A stretch of 64,000 bases of DNA from Adiantum capillus-veneris (GCA_014529385.2 CM043949.1:143547242-143611241); one strand, 5' to 3'; shown: positions 1-12,796, numbered from the stretch's first letter. Notes: a model not told the origin generated them from the letters alone. A program made the numbers and translations.

Positions 1-2
1 AG

Positions 3-416
3 TCTTGGATTGCTGACAAGGATGACTTCCTTCGGCGCCGGACAAGAGAGTATCGAGGAAGGGATGCGGCCCTAGCACAGTACCTTTCAAAGCTTTGCGA
101 GTCGCCGATAGTAGTTTTTCACAATTCCATGTCACAAGAGGGTTCAATAGCAACTTACACATTCAAGACACTATCACGCTTCTTGGGTGGACCGGTGCTG
201 CCCAAAAGTGCAGATAATGTCATTCTTGTTGACAAAGTGTTTGCTAGAGATTGTTTTGGTTACTGCCCAGGCTATACAGGTGATCGGGCAGCGTATTACT
301 ACACCTACACAGCAATGGCACTAGCTCTTGGTAGACAAAACCCAGATGAACTTTTAGAGTATGGCAAACATCTCATGATTCGTTACAAGGGTGACGTGCC
401 AAAAAAACAAAATTGA
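3..416 (+). CDS. Partial hypothetical protein, 3' end only
   Basis: An open frame enters from the left edge and stays open to a stop at 414-416, giving about 137 residues of the C-terminal end of an unknown protein. The internal Met at 129 need not be the start, because the frame is open upstream. The sequence has a charged Arg-rich stretch (FLRRRTREYRGRD) followed by a mixed region with Tyr- and Cys-containing motifs such as FGYCPGYTGD. I do not recognise the family. It ends only about 80 bases from the tail of the converging minus-strand transposase-like gene, so it could be a second gene of the same mobile element or an unrelated neighbour. No intron signals were needed to keep the frame open. 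Confidence 0.45.
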   Translation, partial: SWIADKDDFLRRRTREYRGRDAALAQYLSKLCESPIVVFHNSMSQEGSIATYTFKTLSRFLGGPVLPKSADNVILVDKVFARDCFGYCPGYTGDRAAYYYTYTAMALALGRQNPDELLEYGKHLMIRYKGDVPKKQN

Positions 417-495
417 ACCTGCAAAATCTTGATACACTTCAAGTAGCAATTGTATAAGATCATGTATTACATAAATTTTGTACAATGTCATCCAC

Positions 496-3253
496 TCATA
501 GTATCTTTCTCCACTTGTGATTCACATACACCATTGTCTCTCTCCACCTTCGTTGACTTTCACGAGCTCCGGAGTTGTTGTATGCCATTGATCTTTTAGC
601 TTTTTGTTGTTGTAAATGTCTGATGGCTTGTGCTGTTGCTGAATTTTCCAAGACTTCTTTTGCCTGCATTCGATGAATGATTCTACGATAGAACCATTCA
701 AATAGTTCTCTCAAACTGTTAGCCTTGATTCGAGAGCCACCATGTCGTGTGTGCCTGAAATAAGCATTTCTCGCCATGTAATGAGACTTTTCCATCCCTT
801 GGGTATTCCATATTGCCGGGTTCCCATACTTCTGTATAAAATATGGCAAATGATTGAAGATGATGTGCTGGATATGAAAACAGATTAGTTAGAATGTTTT
901 ACAGTCACATATTTGCACATAAGAGAGAAAGAAATGCATTATAATACCATGTAGTGAGTAATCTGGGTGTCTGTCCATGCTGTCTTGAATGATTTTTTCA
1001 GAAGGTTGAGATTTTCCTTGAACTTGTTCATATCACCTTGTGACCAGTCATCTTTGTCGCACATCAAAAATAGGATGTCTATTGATCGCCAAACCTCAGC
1101 CTTCGCGTTACGAGTAGTTGGTTCGTGGTCTTTGACTGCAATATGCAGCTTTTTCCAGCTCTGATACTCTACCTTGCTAACATAAGATGTGTTATATATT
1201 TTTCCATGTTTTGTTAGCTTTGGATCTCTTGTACCTTGGGGCTTAGATAAAAACCTCCGTGCCTTCACCCCACCGATGGATGGTTTGCATGGGACATCCT
1301 TCTCAGCAGTTGATCTCTTTTCATCCCGCTGGATTTTCACATTGCCACCATGAAGCCCCATATCCGACAGTACCATTTCTAAGCACTGCAGGGCTACTTG
1401 TCGTTCTGCGGAGTTCTTAATCTTCCAAGCAAACCCGATGTATAAGTAGACCAATTTCTCCACAATTCTACAAAGGGCATGCATTGTACAAATGTGGACA
1501 TTCACAAGTGGTATTTTCAAAACCGGTCGAAAAGCAGGATCCTCAATGTGACGTGTTGGAGCTTTTCTCCACCACTTTGGGTCCATGACCTTTGCAGGCT
1601 CCATGCAGAACAAACACGGTGACTTTGCCATTGCACCCATTCCACAATTATACATGCACTTTAATGTTTTAAGGTCACCTGCAAGATGCCACTGAACTTG
1701 AAAGTCTCCCCTTCCATCTAGACGTAGTACCTCTCCCTGGTTAGTCTGTCGATCAATCACCTCCGGAATATTAGTTCGATGGAACACCCAATATAGAATC
1801 TCATGATCTTCTTTCTTTACCTACAACACAAAATAAATGAGACTTAAGTAGATCTGAACATTTGAGCTTACTTGAGAATATCGCTTACCTCAAACGCACC
1901 AAGCCACCATATGTTAGATTCTGATTGAACACTAAAATATAAAGGATCATCACTGGGACACTTTGAGAGGGCTCTATTCATTAAAGTAATAGTAACACGC
2001 TCTAGCTTTTTCTCTTTAACAAGCTCACACTCATCCAGTTTTAACACAAAATGTAATAGCCCACGTGACTCTTCAAATGTGATGTTGTAAAACTCCACCA
2101 TTCTCTTCTGTAGTATCCGCAGGTCCATAAAAATATTGTTGAACTCATCATATGCCATGTTCGCTCCATGGCCACTGTAAGTTGCTTTAATATGAAAGGG
2201 CTGTCCAAGATAGTCTCCCTGTGCCTCGTTAAGCTGAAGCCTCTCTTTCCAAACACTTGAGGCTGATGGTAGACGTTTGGATTTTATACCCTTCCTAACA
2301 AAGATGGATGAGACAGACTTTTGGATAGCCGAATATCCTCTTTTTCTTACACCAAGTGAATCAAGTGTGCCTTGTATCTCTTTTGCAGGCACTGAGTTCT
2401 CTGAAATAAAGCGGTCCACTACATTTCTTTCTAGAACCTTAAACTTCTTGTCATGTACTATATCTGCTGCCAGGCTTCTACTTATAAGTGGCTTCAATCT
2501 CTTTCCTATATTGGCTTTGGGGTCAATGTTTTCCTTGTCAGGATAGATTGAATCTCTACATGAAGACAATGTATAAGTAAATAACAAAAAATTTGCTTCA
2601 CTAACACTATTTAGGCACATGAAAACAATGCATAACAAGAAAAAACAAAAAGATTACTTAACTAAGACAATGTAGCCAACCAAGAAGCATCACCTTAATG
2701 CTCGGATTCTTTTCTTGAGACCTCCTGATGCAACCTGCAATGTTTCAAGATTGCGCAATTTCTTCTTTCGGATACGACCACCCAAGATGGTGTCCTTCAT
2801 TTGACAACTTCGCACCTTTCCTTTCAGTTCTTGTACCTCTATTTTATGTTGCAAAATGGTAACCTGATCTGTAGAATGTAAATGTGAAAGGCAAACAATC
2901 TCACATTGTTGAGCTTGGAGAATGCTCTTGTAAGTTTCAGCTTCTCTTGTAAGTGATTTACAATAACCCAGAAGGCCCTTTTCTCCATCACCAGCAAAGG
3001 TCAATAAGCTTGTAGGATTGACAAACGGTGGAGACGCATTAGTTATTGGATTCTTAGGGTAGAGAGAGCCTCTCGTCCAGATATCTATGTGTTTAGCTCC
3101 TTGAGCTCTGAGCATGTCTATGGAAGCGGGAGGTATATGTGTGTTTGTTTTACTGCGCTTAATCAATGGTTGGTACTCATTGTCCAAATCAATGTGAAGG
3201 TGATATTTGGCTCGTTTCTGGGTAACATTTGTGCCATTTGAGGAGTGCGCCAT
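496..3253 (-). CDS. Spliced transposase-like protein (four exons)
   Basis: Four exons can be joined with GT-AG introns without breaking frame: 3253-2694, 2555-1889, 1820-948 and 867-496, with introns 2556-2693, 1821-1888 and 868-947. The exons total 2472 bases, exactly 824 codons including the stop. The start is chosen at the Met of MAHSSNG; the frame is open further upstream, so an earlier start or exon is possible. Residues about 125-165 look coiled-coil. Candidate acidic residues are D361 (LKLDE), D458 (GDLK) and E726 (QGMEKSH), with a paired-cysteine insert at C478-x2-C481 (CLFC). That layout resembles RNase-H-fold DDE transposases with a zinc-binding insert, as in CACTA-like and related cut-and-paste families. 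This is inference from motifs, not a database match. The intact frame and clean splice sites suggest recent activity or domestication. Confidence 0.6.
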
Positions 3254-3346
3254 TAGCCAAATGTGCAGGTAAAATGGAAAGTGAATAGCGGCTGCGGATT
3301 CGTCCCTCCATGTTAGCCTCATTCCCTCCATATTGACGAGGTTCAT

Positions 3347-4019
3347 TCAATGCAACTGAAAAGAGGATTATCCCTCAATCACTACGAACGAATGTTCAGA
3401 AGAGTAAGAAATCTACTTAAAGTACACTTTTTGAAGTTTTACTATGAAAGACCCAGCTCTTTTATTTGCCATTTTTTCTAGAGAGAGAGTGCAAAAAATA
3501 CATTTTCTTAGAAGGCCCTCCAAATGACCTCCGAAATTTCCTAATGCTAACTCTCCACCATACTTTTATGTCACTTCGGTAGTTCGTGCAATGTGTATTT
3601 TTTGATGTGTTTTGCAGAATTTTCATCATGTTTAGAATTGAAGTGTTGCCTTTGTTTTGTGAGTAGCTCACTAAAGCCACATTTTTGAACTTCTGAACAT
3701 ATACAAGCAAGCATCTTCCTCATTAAGGTTAGTGCTCGTACAACATGTTGTCTAGGGGTTCTTATATTATGGAAAAGATAGCAATAGAGAAAAGAATCCA
3801 ACGATACAATAAATTGCTTTGACAAGGCCAACGAAACATGACTTATTTGTGTATTTTTTATCATTTAAAATCCAAAAATTATAGCAAGATTTCAAGTTTG
3901 TCTTGAAAATAAGTAGCTGGAAAGACATAGAGAATGAGCAAGCCGCACAAATACCCATGAACTCAATCTCTAGTCACGAGACTTTCAAACACAACGAATG
4001 TACCCATGATGAAAGTGAA
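3347..4019. other. AT-rich spacer, nothing recognised
   Basis: This stretch lies upstream of the transposase-like gene and runs to the 5' LTR of the chromovirus. It is AT-rich and holds only short overlapping open frames that look accidental. It may carry the promoter of the minus-strand gene, but no convincing TATA box or terminal inverted repeat was identified. Confidence 0.4.
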
Positions 4020-5617
4020 TGTCATAATAATCAATATCTAATTCTCCTAAATGATTTTCTCATGTTAAACTGATCATTTAATAAGGGGAAGTGCTAAGGG
4101 AGAAAAAGCTAGAATATTAGTTAAGCTAGCAGACCGGCCACAGTAGGGATCCAAAGGAAGGAAAATAGGGATCCAAAGGGGGGGGCATCTTCAAAAGAGC
4201 CATGTGCAACAATGGGCTTAAACGACCCTAAGGTTCAGCCCATTAAGACTTCCAAAATGCTAAGGTTCCAAATACAAAGGTTGTGTCCAAAGGTCAAGCA
4301 TGGGGGGAATTGGATGCTTTCTGTGTGTCCCAAAAGTCTTTATCAATCCCTACATAGGAGGGGGCGAGCCTTGGGAGTAGAGGATGAGAGAGAAACTCAC
4401 ACACAAACACACACACATACACAAGCTCCCTTTACACAAAGGGAATGAGGGACACATCTCAGCTCCCTAGCCCAGATGCCCACAAGGTGTACCCAATTCT
4501 TATTGGATGGCCTTGGAGGTGGACCAATGAGAATTAGGCTAGAGTAAATCTAGTTTAATTAATTTAAAAACACTTAATAAAAGAACCAATGAGAATTAAG
4601 CTCTCTAGAAGACTATTGGATAGTCTCCAAAGGGGTCCAATGCGCATTCAACAACCCAATGGCTTGCCTGATTCCTATTGGCCAGGAGACAAAGGGGTCC
4701 AATGAGAGTTTAGTTGCATTTATCAATTACATAAATCTCTCACAAAAGGGGAAAGGGGGACACATGGCAGAAGGCTATCACTTATAGTGCTTAATTATCA
4801 TTGGCTAGCCCTAGGGAGGTCCAATGAGAGTGGAGCATGAGCAAATAGCAAGAGGGGTTGACCAAGAGAGAGGGGGGGCTGATTTTTGCAAGGCATTATC
4901 ACGCACACACTCACACAATCTCATGTGTGAAGTAAAGAAGACTCTCTCTCCTTCTCAAGCTTTAATGGAAAGCTTACCACCTACTCCAAGCTTGTGAGAA
5001 GGGAGGCCTACACCAATAACTCTTGGCTTTTTGATGCAAATCCAACCAAGAGCCAAGATTCAATGCATGCTCATCTCCTCTACCATGCTAATTACTAAGC
5101 TAAGCTATGCTAATATGAGTGATTATGTGAGGAGATGTACATCTTTCTCGTAAGACTACTCCTTCTTCCTCTCAATCTACTCTCATATCCCGCTAGCTCT
5201 CACCATCTTCAAAAGTGTGTGAGGTCTTGGGTCTGAGACCGGAGAGAATTGATGTTGTGTTTGATAAGTGTTTTGCTTAGTGCATGAAACTTTCATCTTC
5301 ATTGCACTAGCTAGTTTTGAAGGAACACAAAGAATTGTATTGTACAATGTCTCTCTTGATGGGAGAAACCATAATACAAAGCCTTTTGGAGGGGGGACCG
5401 GCTCCATGTAAATACGGTTCTTAACTGTTGTCAATAGCTTAATTTCTCTCTCTTTTGAAAGTATTATTCATGCTATCTAACTAGGTGTTATGCTTTTTGT
5501 TTCTCTCTCCACCCAAGCACTCTTGTAATTCTCATTAGGAATCTATTCTAATGAAATGCCCACTATGTTCATGCTAATTTTCGATACACACAAGTTTTTA
5601 GGCCATTAAATGTTACA
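4020..5617 (+). repeat. 5' LTR of the chromovirus
   Basis: This 1598-base LTR starts TGTCATAATAA and ends TGTTACA. It contains a short imperfect CA repeat near 4395-4425; the same place in the 3' LTR (about 11,716-11,745) is a longer pure CA repeat. Several repeats of a 'caaaggggtccaatg' type motif occur between 4620 and 4830. Confidence 0.85.
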
Positions 5618-5618
5618 T

Positions 5619-5630
5619 TGGTATCAGAGC
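5619..5630 (+). promoter_or_regulatory. Primer-binding site, initiator tRNA-Met
   Basis: TGGTATCAGAGC lies one base after the 5' LTR and is complementary to the 3' end of plant initiator tRNA-Met, the usual primer for this class of element. Confidence 0.9.
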
Positions 5631-6010
5631 ACAAGGTTTCTCTTTTCTTGCTCAAGAAGGGAGGTCCTCAAGCTAGCTATAAATGGTTGGTATTATTAAT
5701 TGCCTGTGAGTAAGTAGAATAGGGATTTTTCAGCCTTGCAGTGCGCCTGCCTTCGTGCAGCTAACGGTGCATCACCGTCGAGAGCTATGGTCTTAATAGT
5801 GGAGTCCTACGGGGCTTGCCTACGGCTTAACCACTATTGAGCTATTAGAAGCTTGACAGGAGCCGGTGTTGTTTTGGTGTTGAACGATCCTCTCTCTATT
5901 CCTTGCAATTAATGGTATTCGAGCCACCGGTACAATAGCTTGAGTGCTTTTTCTAAAGGGGTAAAGAGAAGTAGCAACTAGGGCTTGAAGTGCACCTAAA
6001 AGTTGTTAGA
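5631..6010 (+). other. Untranslated leader of the chromovirus
   Basis: The leader between the primer-binding site and the gag start holds no credible gene. It includes GC-richer patches around 5740-5860 that could form RNA structure (packaging or dimerisation), but that is speculative. Confidence 0.4.
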
Positions 6011-9000
6011 ATGGCTGACAATAGTAAAGAGAGTGAAATTAATGTTGATAACTATGATTTTGCTAATGAGCAGCTTACTAATGATGCCTCGATGCTTGTT
6101 AACTATCTTGTTTCTAGACTTCAACAAGCCATTGGCAATCCATCTCTCCAAAGTGAAGTGCAACGACAGCTCCGTGCTCATGGGATTCTCCAAGCTCCTC
6201 ACCATGACGAGAGAACACCTAGGAAGCCTCCTTGTGAGACTTCCAAAAGAGGTCTCTCTCCGATTCGGGAAGAAGAAGGGAATCCATATGAAGGGCTCAA
6301 GAATTTACTTCTTGATGATGCATCTCCTTCTCAAAGGAGAACTCAAGAGCCTCCACCGAAGGAACGAGAAAGAAGTGAGTCTCCTGCCACCTCGGCGGAG
6401 ATGGCTCCACGAAGACAGCGGGCTAAACGCTCTCCATCACCTCCAAAATGGAGAAGACCATCACACCCTTCTCCACACCATAATTCAAAGAGGGATGACA
6501 AAAAGCAAGAGAAGAAAAAGGCGAGAAAGAGGACACCCTCTTCTCCATCTTCTTCATCCTCTTCCTCTTATGAAAGTGATGGTGAAGACGATGAAGATCA
6601 AGACAAGAAAAAGGCAGGAAAGAGGTCACCCTCTTCTCCACCTTCCTCAAATTCTGCACCTTCTGAAGAAAGTGATGGTGCAACCTTTTAACCATCAAAA
6701 AGAAGAGGCCATAGGAAATCCTATGCCACATGGAAGAGGTCGTCCAAGCTGAAGAAGTTCAAAGAGGGAGGGAAGAGCATCTCCTTCGTTACCTATGATG
6801 GCACCTTTGGTGCTACGGACAAAGTGTTGGCCTTTTATCCAACAATTTGATGCGGTGTTCGGAGATGAGGGCTTCACGGAGTCCTCTAAGCTACGCCATG
6901 TAGCTATGCACTTTCAAAAGTCCACTTGGCAATGGTGGTCTAGCCTACGAGCCAACGATGAAGCTCCACAAACCTGGAAAGCTTTAAGAGCTTCCATTAT
7001 GAAGCAGTTTTTGGCCACCGATGCCAAAGACAAAGTACTCACCAAATGGCGAAGCTTAAAGCTCTCTCCCTATGAATCCATCCACAAATATGTAAACAAG
7101 TTTTGGGACCTACAACTCAAAGCCACTGTCTTCAAAAAGTTGGATTTTGGAGAGCAAAAGCAACAATTTTGTGCAGGCTTAACCGAAGAAATGGCAGAGT
7201 ATGTCAACTCCCAAAGGCCACGTACCATATCGGTGGTAATACACCATACTATGGTGGCCTCTCAAATCAATTTTCAAACGGGGGCTAAAAGAAATAATAA
7301 GCCCACGGAAAACAAGGGTTCCAACGAGCCTAAGGGGAAGGACAATGTCCAAAAGTCTCCTAAGGGCAACTCCAACAAAGCTAAAGAGAAAGGAGTTTAC
7401 AAAGTTAAAAACAAACTCTCTCCTGAAGAGCTTGAGCGTTATTGCAAGGATAACCGGTGTTTCAAGTGCAGCGAACAAGGGCGTGCGTACCACGCTTGTC
7501 CCCAAAAGAACACCCGCCATGATCCTCGTAGAGCTACCTTGGTTGAAATCCAAGAGGAGGAGAATCACCAAACTCACCACAAAGGATCTCCTCTATGCCA
7601 TGCTTGGGGAAAGGTAAGAGAACATGATGCTTTTATTCTCTTTGACCCTGGTTCTACTCACAATTTAAAATCTATAGAGTTGGCCACCAAGCTAGGCATA
7701 CAAGCCTACGAGATGGGAGATGTCCGACCCGCAGACAGTGCCTTCAAGGGGCAAGAAGCTTCAGTCACTCCCTTAATCGGGAAATTGAGGCTTCATGTCC
7801 AAAGCTATGTGGACAAAGAGGACTTCTTTATCTCTCCTCTCAAGCATGAGGATGTAATCCTAGGGGCACCATGGTTTGATCGCCTGGCTGCCAATGTTAA
7901 ATTCCCTGAAAGGAGAATCTCCTTTAAGTTAAGGGAGAAAGATATGTATATAGATGCTAAGGAAATGGGTAACACTATCCCCATTGTACATACACTAGCT
8001 TTCAACAAGTCAATAAAGAGCTCTATTTCCGTGTACATGATTTTTGTTAAAGATTCTCAAAATGAACCTAATGCTTTAGCAAAAGAAAATAAAAGCAACC
8101 AAAAGGAATTAGAGTTATCCAATTTTCTCAAGGGGTTTCAAGATATCTTTATTGACGACATCCCTTGTGAGCTACCTCCTAAACGAGGTAATGATGACCA
8201 TGCAATTGAACTTCTTCCAGGAAGTTCACCGCCTAACAAACCTCCTTATAGAGTTTCTCAAGCTCAACAAGAGGAGATTATGCAGCAAGTGCATGAGTTA
8301 GTTGAGAAGGGCATGGTTAGGCCTAGCTCATCTCCATTTTGCTCACCTGTGCTATTAGTGCAAAAGAAAGACGGCACATATCGTATGTGTGTCGACTATA
8401 GAGCACTAAATAGGATCACTATCAAGAATAGGTTTCCCATTCCACGGGTAGAAGACCTATTTGATAAGCTACAAGGATCGACCTACTTCAGTAGGATTGA
8501 CCTAAAAAGTGGCTATCATCAAATAAGGATAGTTGATCAAGACATTGTAAAGACCGCATTTTGCACCACATTTGGTCTTTACGAATACATTGTCATGCCT
8601 TTTGGCTTGACCAATGAACCAGCCACATTCAACCGCTTGATGGAGAAGCTGTTCAGGCCTCATCGAACCTTCACTGGAGTGTTCTTTGATGATATGATAT
8701 TATCATCTACTCTAATTCATTAGACGAACACAAGCAACACCTCCAGGTAATATTTCAAGTTTTAAGAGAGAATAAACTTTATGTAAATCGAAAGAAAAGT
8801 GAATTTTTCTTGCAAGAGATTCAATATTTAGGTCACATTATCTCTCAAGATGGCATCCAAATGGATCCATCAAAATTAGAGGTAATAAAAGGATGGCCTA
8901 AACCAAGGAATCTTCATGAACTACGAAGCTTTAAAGGTATGTGTGCATACTATAGACGCTTCATAGAAAAGTTCTCACAAATTGCGGGACCATTACATGA

Positions 9001-10966
9001 CCTAACAAAGAAGAGCGTTAGGTATACATGGTCTGCTAAGGAGAACAATGCTTTCGAAAAGCTTAAAGAAAAGCTTATCTCTCAACATGTGCTTACATTA
9101 CCGGATCTCTCAAAACCATTTGAGGTCCAATATGATGCTTGTGGTGATTGCCTTGGAGCTGTTTTGCTTCAAGAAGGGCACACCATAGGCTATGAAAGTC
9201 GAAGGCTCGACCCTGTTGAGCAAGCTCTAGGAATATATGAAAAGGAACTCCTTGCAGTTCTACATGCCTTAGACTCATGGAAGCACTATTTATTAGGGAC
9301 TCCTTTCATTCTGCGAATGGATCACCAAAGTCTTAAGTACTTCATGACGCAGACCAAGCTCTCCAACAAACAAATGAGGTGGGAAAATTTCCTTTCGCAA
9401 TTTCATTTTCATATTGCTCACATTGCTGGTAAGCATAATCAAGGAGCAGATGCACTCTCAAGACAGCCGAGAGTAAATGCGGTTTCCATAGCAACTCACA
9501 ATGATCTATCTTCAATGATAGATGAGTATGCTATTGATCCCGATTTTAGAGATGTGATTTCAGCCCTTGCATTAGGGAAGAAAGAAGAACCATTTACTTT
9601 ACAAGATCGTTATCTTCTCTATGGCAATAGACTATGCGTTACTAACTCACTACGAGAGAAAGTAATGTATGAATCTCATGCTTCTCCTTATGCGAGGCAT
9701 AGAGGGATTCAGTCTACCCTAAAGGGAATTGAAACATATTTCTATTGGCCTACCATGAAAGTGAACATACAAGAGTATGTTTCTAAATGTGTGGTATGCC
9801 AAAAGACAAAATTTGATAGAGGGAAGCAACCTGGATTGCTTCAACCCTTGCGATTCCCTAATTCACCATGGGAGAGCATATCCATGGATTTTATCTTTGG
9901 ATTGCCTAAGTCTATCCATGGGAATATAGGAATATGGACGATAGTAGACAAGTTCAGTAAACGAGCTCATTTTATGCCTGTCAAAAAGACTATCAAAGCC
10001 CATCAAATGGCAACCCTCTTCATTTCACAAATTTTCAAGTACCATGGCTTGCCAACATCCATAGTGTCGGATAGAGATCCTAGAATGGCCAGTATTTTTT
10101 GGAAGGGTCTCTTTGAGAATTTAGGGACAAGGCTAAACTTCTCTTCGGCCTATCATCCACAAACGGATGGCCAAAGTGAAATAGCTAACCTAACAATTCT
10201 CGATCTACTAAAAGCCTATGTAACGGAAGTAGGTCAAAGATCCCAATGGGAGAAGTACTTACCCTTAGTGGAGTATGCTTACAATAACACTATACATACT
10301 TCCACGGGAAGAGCACCTTTCGAGGTAATTGAGGGAAGATCAAAAAGTCCCTTGCTACTTAAGGTACATGGGAAGATCTTCGCTGCAGATGAGTATAGCC
10401 GAGACTTACAAGAATCTTTTCAAAAGATTAAGGATGCTATATCTCTCTCACAACAAAGGCAAAAGGCTGCTGCTGACAAGCACAGAAGAGCCCAAGCCTT
10501 TAAAGAAAATGATTGGGTCTTATTAAAATTTCCCAAGGCTCGATTAAGGCACACAACGGGCAAGAATCCTACGGGACACCAAAAGTACTATGCTAAACTA
10601 GCAAAAAGGTACTATGGTCCCTTCCAGATTCTTAGGCCAATCAATGAGATGGCCTATCAACTCAAGTTGCCCAATCATTGGCTCATACACAATGCTTTCC
10701 ATGTGAGCCTATTAAAGCCTTACAAAGGAGAGCCACCTCAAGAACCAACTACTGAAGACCCACCGGAGATCGAGGACCAAGAAGAGGTGCTGCAGCCCGA
10801 GTCCATTCTCCGACATGAAGACAAGGTACTAAGAGGCGGTAAGACTATCCGACGATATCTTATTAAGTTTAAGAATTACCCTTTTGAAGATGCTAGATGG
10901 ATGCAAGGCATACAATTAAAGGATAACCTAAACCTTGTCAATGCTTACAATGCTTCCCAAGAGTAA
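6011..10966 (+). pseudogene. Chromovirus gag-pol polyprotein, broken
   Basis: Gag begins at the Met of MADNSKESE (6011) and has a long Ser/Arg/Lys-rich acidic-basic region. An in-frame TAA at 6689-6691 and an extra T in the run near 6834 break gag; the capsid-like part (FIQQFDAVF, WQWWSSL) continues in the next frame. A zinc knuckle follows (CFKCSEQGRAYHAC) in which the usual His is Arg. The protease has LFDPGS. RT shows YRMCVDYRALN and GYHQIRI, then FFDD, where a 5-base tandem duplication (8689-8698) shifts the frame. RNase H, integrase (HHCC region, then the D,D,E residues in SMDF, SDRDPR and GQSE) and a chromodomain near the C-terminus (YLIKFKNYP) continue open to 10,966. The family assignment is firm; whether each break is biological or a sequencing error is uncertain. 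Confidence 0.88.
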
Positions 10967-11307
10967 GCAAATGTACAAAATGTTAAAAATGAACAAAGTT
11001 TTTGTCTTATAACACTCTCTTTTTCTTTATTGTGCACAAAAATGAAGTAGTATGCATGCTTAGATCAAGTTTGCGGAGACGACGTCTCCCAAACACCAAG
11101 TAGAGCTTGTCACTCTACTATGGAAGATTGATAGGACTAATGTGCAGACATGCTTGTGGCAGCTTCAGGCTCTCAAGCGCCAAATGGACTAGTCATCCAT
11201 TGTGGAATGATGCCGTAGGGTAAAATAGGGCTCCTCTACCCGCTAAGAAAAGGACTAATGAATATGCTTTATCTTCTCTACCCCATAGTCGAGAACGACT
11301 GTGATTT
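10967..11307 (+). other. 3' untranslated region of the chromovirus
   Basis: Non-coding DNA between the polyprotein stop and the purine tract. It contains short segments with local inverted complementarity (for example around 11,080-11,120) but no gene. Confidence 0.4.
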
Positions 11308-11321
11308 CAAGAGAGAGGTAA
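11308..11321 (+). promoter_or_regulatory. Polypurine tract before the 3' LTR
   Basis: CAAGAGAGAGGTAA sits directly before the TGTCATAAT start of the 3' LTR, the expected place for plus-strand priming. Confidence 0.7.
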
Positions 11322-11969
11322 TGTCATAATAATCAATATCTAATTCTCCTAAATGACTTTCTCATGTTAAACTGATCATTTAATATGAGGAAGTGCCAGG
11401 GGAGAAAAAGCTAGAATATTGGTTAAGCTAGCAACCGGCCACAATAGCAACCGGCCACAGTAGGGATCCAAAGGAGGGAAAATAGGGATCCAAACGGGGG
11501 GCCATCTGCAAAAGAGCCATGTGCAACAATGGGCTTAAAAGACCCTAAGGTTCAGCCCATTAAAACTTCCAAAATGCTAAGGTTCCAAAAATCAAAGGTT
11601 GTGTCCAAAGGTCAAGCATGGGGGGAATTGGATGCTTTGTGTGTGTCCCAAAAGTCTTTATCAATCCCTACATAGGAGGGGTGAGCCTTGGGAGTAGGGG
11701 ATGAGAGAGAAACTCTCACACACACACACACACACACACACACAAGCTCCCTTTACACAAAGGGAATGAGGGACACATGTCAACTCCCTAGCCCAGATGC
11801 CCACAAGGTGTACCCAATTCCTATTGGATGGCTTTGGAAGTGGACCAATGAGAAGTAGGCTAGAGTAAATCTAGTTTAATTAATTTAAAAACACTTAATA
11901 AAAGAACCAATGAGAACTAAGCTCTCTAGAAGACTATTGGACAGTCTCCCAAGGGGTCCAATGAGCATC
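11322..11969 (+). repeat. Truncated 3' LTR of the chromovirus
   Basis: The first about 650 bases match the 5' LTR with scattered substitutions, small indels and a longer CA repeat. Similarity stops just before a run of about 12 Cs, and unrelated DNA follows. Confidence 0.85.
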
Positions 11970-12352
11970 CAAGGGGTCCCCCCCCCCCAAAAAAAAGAAA
12001 GGAAAGAGATTTGGGCCCTAGATCCGTGTGAGAGGCAATGCTATGGCCTTTTTGACCCATCGGAACCAAATAAGGACCTCCGGCCCCTTGTCGCCCCGTC
12101 TCAATAAAGCGCAGGCCCTCGGCTAGAGTTGCTGTATCTGCGGCCATCTCCGATCCTAGGGGTGAGCTTGCTCTTTCTCTCTATAAGCATTTTTCTTGTC
12201 ATCCCTGGAAAGGCCCACTATTGCTTGCGTGAAGCCATTCAAAGAGATCGCTGTTTTCAGGCTAGTACGACACTTGATTTGGCTTGGGTTGACCTCGAAT
12301 ATATTACCATTGCGCTTTCATGGGTGTATGATTCTGAAACTTCCAATGATAC

Positions 12353-12495
12353 TTTCCAGACATCTCAAGCCTTATATGGCTGGATAGTTTGAACCTTCAT
12401 TGGCCGCTAGGAGCACATACGACTTCCATACATCTCAAGGCTTTATATGGCTGGATAGTTTGAACCTTCATTGGCTACTGGGAGCACATAAGACC
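12353..12495 (+). repeat. Two tandem copies of a 70-base unit
   Basis: The block starting near 12,353 is repeated 70 bases later with few differences; both contain TATATGGCTGGATAGTTTG and end in a GGGAGCACATA-like string. Confidence 0.75.
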
Positions 12496-12796
12496 TATGA
12501 TCAAAATTCTACCTATTTCTATAATTGCTTATAGCCTTTCGATCATTTGGACTCACCAATCGTGCATATATAGGTAGCAAGCTTTGGCTCAAGAGAGGTG
12601 AACATCCCTGTCTATATGCGTTCGGGTTTATGCGGGTGGATGGGAGGTTCAATGAAATCAATCAAAACTTGGTGATCAATTACATTGTTGTTGCTATGCA
12701 AGCGTTTATGAAAACGACTCACATGAAGAACCGGATGAATGTGAGAGTGCGCATGTAAAAAAAGGTTGTAGGCCATATGAGAGAGAATGAGAGGGA

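Larger units (their letters stand above)
4020..11969 (+). mobile_element. Ty3/gypsy chromovirus, 3' LTR truncated
   Basis: A near full-length LTR retrotransposon. The first and last sections begin with the same TGTCATAATAATCAATATC sequence at 4020 and 11,322. A primer-binding site complementary to initiator tRNA-Met follows the 5' LTR, and a purine tract precedes the 3' LTR. The interior encodes gag, protease, RT, RNase H, integrase and a C-terminal chromodomain, in the order typical of Ty3/gypsy chromoviruses. The 3' LTR matches only to about 11,969 and then passes into a C-rich run and unrelated DNA, so roughly 950 bases of it are missing. The coding region has an in-frame stop and at least two frameshifts, so this copy is not autonomous. 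The target duplication cannot be tested because the right end is lost. Confidence 0.9.

Noticed and set aside
6003-6752. Overlapping second frame over gag
   Set aside because: It is a shadow frame of the Ser/Arg-rich gag region; gag motifs are only in the other frame.
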